A stretch of 8,927 nucleotides of DNA from Planctomicrobium sp. (GTDB lineage: Bacteria > Planctomycetota > Planctomycetia > Planctomycetales > Planctomycetaceae), in assembly GCA_018659505.1 (NCBI GenBank), contig JABJMI010000426.1, positions 1 through 8,927 of the forward strand. Direction: 5' to 3'. The notes under the pieces were generated by a model. It worked only from the letters and a program-made list of their open reading frames with translations, was not told where the DNA came from and did no database searches. The position numbers and the translations under genes were made by a program. This document shows positions 7,155 to 8,927 of this stretch, piece by piece; within the stretch, counting starts at the first letter, position 1; each line of letters starts with the position of its first letter.

Positions 7155-7358
7155 ACCACGAAATACACGAACCACACGAAAGTAAAGAGACCGGATGAAC
7201 ATGATTGACAGGATGAAATTTCTTAACCTGTAAGATGAATTGAATGATTGAAAATTTCAATTCTGTTTAAATCATCTTGATGGAACAAACACATTCAGTG
7301 GTTCGGGAAGTTTTGTCAGTCACGAGCTTCTTTTCGTGTTATTTGTGTGTTTCGTGGT
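7155..7358. repeat. Large inverted-repeat element with concentric palindromes
   Basis: The left arm 7155-7182 begins ACCACGAAATACACGAAC. The reverse complement of the right arm 7330-7358 begins ACCACGAAACACACAAAT. About 23 of the first 27 positions agree. Inside lie AAGATGA/TCATCTT (7232-7238 and 7272-7278) and ATTGAAA-A-TTTCAAT (7247-7261). All three pairs are centred at 7254-7257, so the region could fold as one long interrupted hairpin. No reading frame or transposase is inside. Confidence 0.55.
7193..7220 (+). repeat. GGATGAACA..GATTGACAGGATG dispersed-repeat segment
   Basis: A repetitive segment made of variants of the nine- to ten-base unit GGATGAACA / TGATTGACA / GGATGAAAT. I recognise the pattern as a type of dispersed intergenic string found in many bacterial genomes (recollection, not searched). 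It lies between the left arm and the centre of the inverted-repeat element. Confidence 0.45.
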
Positions 7359-7435
7359 AAAGCAATAGTTTCATTAGCGTAAACTCTTACCAGACCCTTT
7401 CCTTGTTAATTTTAAATATTTTATTTCCTCCACAT

Positions 7436-7453
7436 CTCAGTGCCTCCGTGGTG
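7436..7453 (-). repeat. CTCAGTGCCTCCGTGGTG dispersed-repeat segment
   Basis: Eighteen bases matching, from memory, the recurrent intergenic string that reads CACCACGGAGGCACTGAG on the other strand. It is the third repeat type in the same gap, about 80 bases past the right arm of the inverted-repeat element. Confidence 0.4.
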
Positions 7454-7554
7454 ATTTTTCTTATTACAAACTATTTGAGCCAATCAGGTTACTGAAGGCT
7501 CTCAATCATATCGTTGTCAACTTGTCGTTCGTGTAAGTTTTTTCGAGATAAAAC

Positions 7555-8433
7555 ATGTCTGATCAAATTCTAAAACTGGGGATTCCTGCGGGAAGTCTGC
7601 AAGAAGCGACTGCTGAGCTGTTTAAGAAAGCCGGCTACAACATCAAGTTCTCCTCTCGGTCTTACTACCCGACCATCGATGATAATGAAATCGAATGCCT
7701 GTTGATTCGTGCTCAGGAAATGGCGCGCTATGTCGAGAACGGTATTCTCGACGCGGGTATCACAGGTTTCGATTGGGTGCAGGAGACTCAGGCAGATGTA
7801 CACGAAGTCTCTGAGCTTGTCTTTTCGAAAGTAAGTCGACGTCCAGTGCGATGGGTTCTTTGTGTGCCTGAAGACTCAGAGGTCAAATCAGTCAAAGATC
7901 TCGAAGGCAAAAGAATCGCTACCGAAGCTGTTGGTCTCACAAAAGCGTATCTTGATAAGCATGGAGTGACTGCGGAAGTTGAATTCTCCTGGGGAGCCAC
8001 TGAGGTCAAACCTCCGCGTCTCGCAGACGCGATTGTGGAAGTCACCGAGACTGGTTCTTCCTTAAGAGCGAACGATCTGCGGATCGTGGACGAAGTCTTG
8101 CAGAGTACAACTCGCTTAATTGCGAATAAGAATGCAATGCAGGATGAATGGAAATCTCGCAAGCTGAGCGACATCGCATTAATGCTTCAGTCTTGCTTGG
8201 CTGCCGAAGGAAAAGTCGGTTTAATGATGAACGTCAGGCGTTCTGATCTTCCCAAGATCCTAAACGACTTGCCTGCATTAAAAGACCCGACAGTCGCCTC
8301 CCTTTCAGACCCCGAATGGGTTGCAGTCAATACGATTATCGAAGAATCCGTTGTCCGAAAAATTGTCCCGGAACTCATCGCTGCGGGTGCAAACGGGATC
8401 GTCGAGCACACGATTACAAAGATTATTGCTTGA
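7555..8433 (+). CDS. hisG: ATP phosphoribosyltransferase, long form
   Basis: Catalyses the first committed step of histidine biosynthesis, joining ATP and PRPP to phosphoribosyl-ATP. At 292 residues it is the long, hexameric form, which does not need HisZ. Visible parts are the N-terminal [14 protein letters not shown] (7-20), [12 protein letters not shown] (63-74), and the PRPP-binding loop [13 protein letters not shown] (161-173, the usual TGTTL/TGSSL signature). A C-terminal PII-like domain (about 215-292; [15 protein letters not shown], then [14 protein letters not shown]) normally carries histidine feedback inhibition. The start at [14 protein letters not shown] is the natural family start, with only a weak GAGA ribosome-binding site. 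Codon use looks like that of its neighbours. It is separated from hisI by a repeat-rich gap and followed by a REP-like palindrome. Confidence 0.96.
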   Translation: MSDQILKLGIPAGSLQEATAELFKKAGYNIKFSSRSYYPTIDDNEIECLLIRAQEMARYVENGILDAGITGFDWVQETQADVHEVSELVFSKVSRRPVRWVLCVPEDSEVKSVKDLEGKRIATEAVGLTKAYLDKHGVTAEVEFSWGATEVKPPRLADAIVEVTETGSSLRANDLRIVDEVLQSTTRLIANKNAMQDEWKSRKLSDIALMLQSCLAAEGKVGLMMNVRRSDLPKILNDLPALKDPTVASLSDPEWVAVNTIIEESVVRKIVPELIAAGANGIVEHTITKIIA

Positions 8434-8465
8434 TTTCACATTGTAATCATCTTCAAACATCAATG

Positions 8466-8500
8466 AGCTTAGCCCCACACTTCAAGTGTGGGGCTTAGCT
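8466..8500. repeat. REP-like palindrome (copy 2)
   Basis: A 12-base perfect stem (AGCCCCACACTT with AAGTGTGGGGCT) around a single C at 8483 extends, after one T-T mismatch, by four more pairs (AGCT/AGCT). It is 33 bases past the hisG stop. It shares TTAGCC and the CACTTCAAGTG core with 1863-1879. No T-run follows on either strand, so it is better read as a dispersed palindrome than as a standard terminator, although it could still stall transcription or protect the hisG 3' end. Confidence 0.7.
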
Positions 8501-8577
8501 TACGATCGCGTTATATCGATCAAAACGATCATGACGAAAATCGCTCACGCAGCAGCTTCTTCGTTATAAACGGCTTC

Positions 8578-8730
8578 TTAAAACGCTTGATCCGCACTGG
8601 CTGCACACTCGTTATCAATGGACATGCTGTAGCCGAAGTAATCGGTCTGTGCGGTATGACGGTCTCTGCTGGAGTGATCCATTGAAACGGTCTGGAATGT
8701 CCTCAGTTCTTGCAAATACACGATTTCCAT
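8578..8730 (-). CDS. Possible small protein of 50 residues, divergent from csrA
   Basis: An open frame of 50 codons (ATG 8728-8730, TAA 8578-8580) on the minus strand, bounded upstream by an in-frame TAG. The product starts MEIVYLQELRTF and continues with SMDHSSRDRHTAQTDYFGYS and ends ADQAF. It is polar, without signal peptide or membrane segment, and I do not recognise a family. Third codon positions are about 56% G or C by hand count, higher than the surroundings, which mildly favours coding. Against it, no Shine-Dalgarno precedes the ATG, and an internal Met17 could be the start instead. The REP-like palindrome follows its stop by about 80 bases. The opposite strand is also partly open but its frame starts inside the palindrome. 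Confidence 0.3.
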   Translation of the reverse strand: MEIVYLQELRTFQTVSMDHSSRDRHTAQTDYFGYSMSIDNECAASADQAF

Positions 8731-8771
8731 TTGTTCATGGATAGGTCGACTGAGCTAAGTTGCATCATCTG

Positions 8772-8825
8772 TCCGACCATAGAGGAGTGGACGATATCAT
8801 TTAGGAGCCGAAATTAGGAACTGGA
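8772..8825 (+). promoter_or_regulatory. GGA-rich csrA leader, candidate CsrA autoregulatory sites
   Basis: Five GGA triplets lie within about 45 bases before the csrA ATG, at 8784, 8789, 8804, 8817 and 8823; the last (GGAG) ends two bases from the GCG-flanked start and overlaps the likely ribosome-binding site. The first is in an AGAGGAG loop closed by CCA/TGG and flanked by CG pairs (8774-8793). CsrA is known to bind GGA in hairpin loops and at Shine-Dalgarno sequences, so autoregulation is a reasonable inference. Confidence 0.45.
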
Positions 8826-8828
8826 GCG

Positions 8829-8927
8829 ATGCTAGTACTCAGCCGGAAACAGGACGAAAAAATCATTATTGGAGACTCCATCACATTGATGGTCGTTTCA
8901 ATTCAAGGAGACAAAGTTCGTTTAGGA
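8829..8927 (+). CDS. csrA: Carbon storage regulator CsrA, N-terminal part (runs off right edge)
   Basis: Small dimeric RNA-binding protein that represses or stabilises mRNAs by binding GGA-containing sites around ribosome-binding sites. The first 33 codons are present, about half of the usual 60-75. The start MLVLSRK, then the IIIGDSI strand (12-18) and GDKVRLG (27-33), align without gaps to the E. coli protein (MLILTRR, LMIGDEV, GNQVRIG), including the conserved Leu4, Arg6 and Arg31. The ATG is fixed by this alignment. The closest purine tract is GGAG only two bases from the ATG, an unusually tight spacing; AGGA ten bases upstream is the alternative. In many bacteria csrA adjoins flagellar genes such as fliW; what follows here is outside the window. 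Confidence 0.95.
   Translation, partial: MLVLSRKQDEKIIIGDSITLMVVSIQGDKVRLG

Larger units (their letters stand above)
7090..7554. other. Repeat-bearing intergenic region between hisI and hisG
   Basis: 465 bases without a gene. It holds a pair of inverted ACCACGAAA-type arms (7155-7358), a central palindrome (7247-7261), a GGATGAACATGATTGACAGG-type segment (7193-7220) and a CTCAGTGCCTCCGTGGTG segment (7436-7453). From memory, strings of these three kinds recur in intergenic DNA of many unrelated bacteria. The hisG leader (about 7480-7554) contains no clear promoter; GAGA seven bases before the hisG ATG is a weak ribosome-binding site. Confidence 0.55.
8434..8828. other. Intergenic region between hisG and csrA
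   Basis: 395 bases. In order it holds the REP-like palindrome (8466-8500), a stretch with several ATCGATC/ACGATC motifs (about 8502-8530), a possible minus-strand 50-codon gene (8578-8730), and the GGA-rich csrA leader. No convincing csrA promoter was found; TTGCAA (8710-8715) followed 17 bases later by GTTCAT is a weak candidate. Confidence 0.5.

Noticed and set aside
7155..7358. Possible CRISPR array in the hisI-hisG gap
   Set aside because: The repeats are few, degenerate and inverted rather than regularly spaced direct repeats, and no cas gene is nearby.
7788..8174. Minus-strand frame of 128 codons opposite hisG
   Set aside because: Ser/Arg/Thr-rich antisense shadow of hisG without a ribosome-binding site or motif.
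8488..8685. Plus-strand 65-codon frame between hisG and csrA
   Set aside because: It starts at a GTG inside the REP-like palindrome, has no ribosome-binding site and its product looks random.

Overview
The window looks like ordinary chromosomal DNA from a planctomycete (Planctomycetota, probably Planctomycetales). This is inferred from the style of the proteins: an HU protein with a Lys/Ala-rich N-terminal extension, an HscC-type Hsp70, a SAMHD1-like HD phosphohydrolase and a long-form HisG. Supporting features are moderate GC content (roughly mid-40s %, estimated by eye), scattered rather than operonic biosynthetic genes, and wide, repeat-bearing gaps. No 16S or other marker gene is present, so the assignment stays tentative.

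Layout. From position 1 to about 6316 every confident gene lies on the minus strand. In transcription order these are cysC (APS kinase), an HU-family DNA-binding protein, ispG (isoprenoid precursor synthesis), a small conserved hypothetical gene 13 bases behind ispG, pabA/trpG (glutamine amidotransferase), an HD-domain phosphohydrolase, and the first 127 codons of an HscC-like Hsp70 that runs off the left edge. From 6664 onward the genes lie on the plus strand: hisI, hisG, and the first 33 codons of csrA, cut by the right edge. The divergent gap at 6317-6663 separates the two blocks.

How the genes relate. Most are unlinked housekeeping functions: histidine biosynthesis steps 1 (hisG) and 3 (hisI), the MEP pathway (ispG), folate or tryptophan precursor synthesis (pabA), sulfate activation (cysC), nucleoid structure (HU), protein folding (hscC) and post-transcriptional control (csrA). 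Only ispG and the downstream orf141 are clearly spaced like an operon. HU appears to be a self-contained unit, with a good promoter upstream (TTGACA, 17 bases, TCTACT), a strong Shine-Dalgarno, and a rho-independent terminator downstream. A second terminator-like hairpin separates it from cysC.

The unusual content is in the gaps. There are two REP-like palindromes sharing the core CACTTCAAGTG, degenerate heptamer repeats (TAGGRAY), and a mosaic of dispersed-repeat motifs with concentric inverted repeats between hisI and hisG. A GGA-rich leader precedes csrA, and a possible 50-codon gene lies divergent to csrA. I saw no CRISPR array, transposase, integrase, tRNA or rRNA, and nothing that amounts to a new defence or biosynthetic system.
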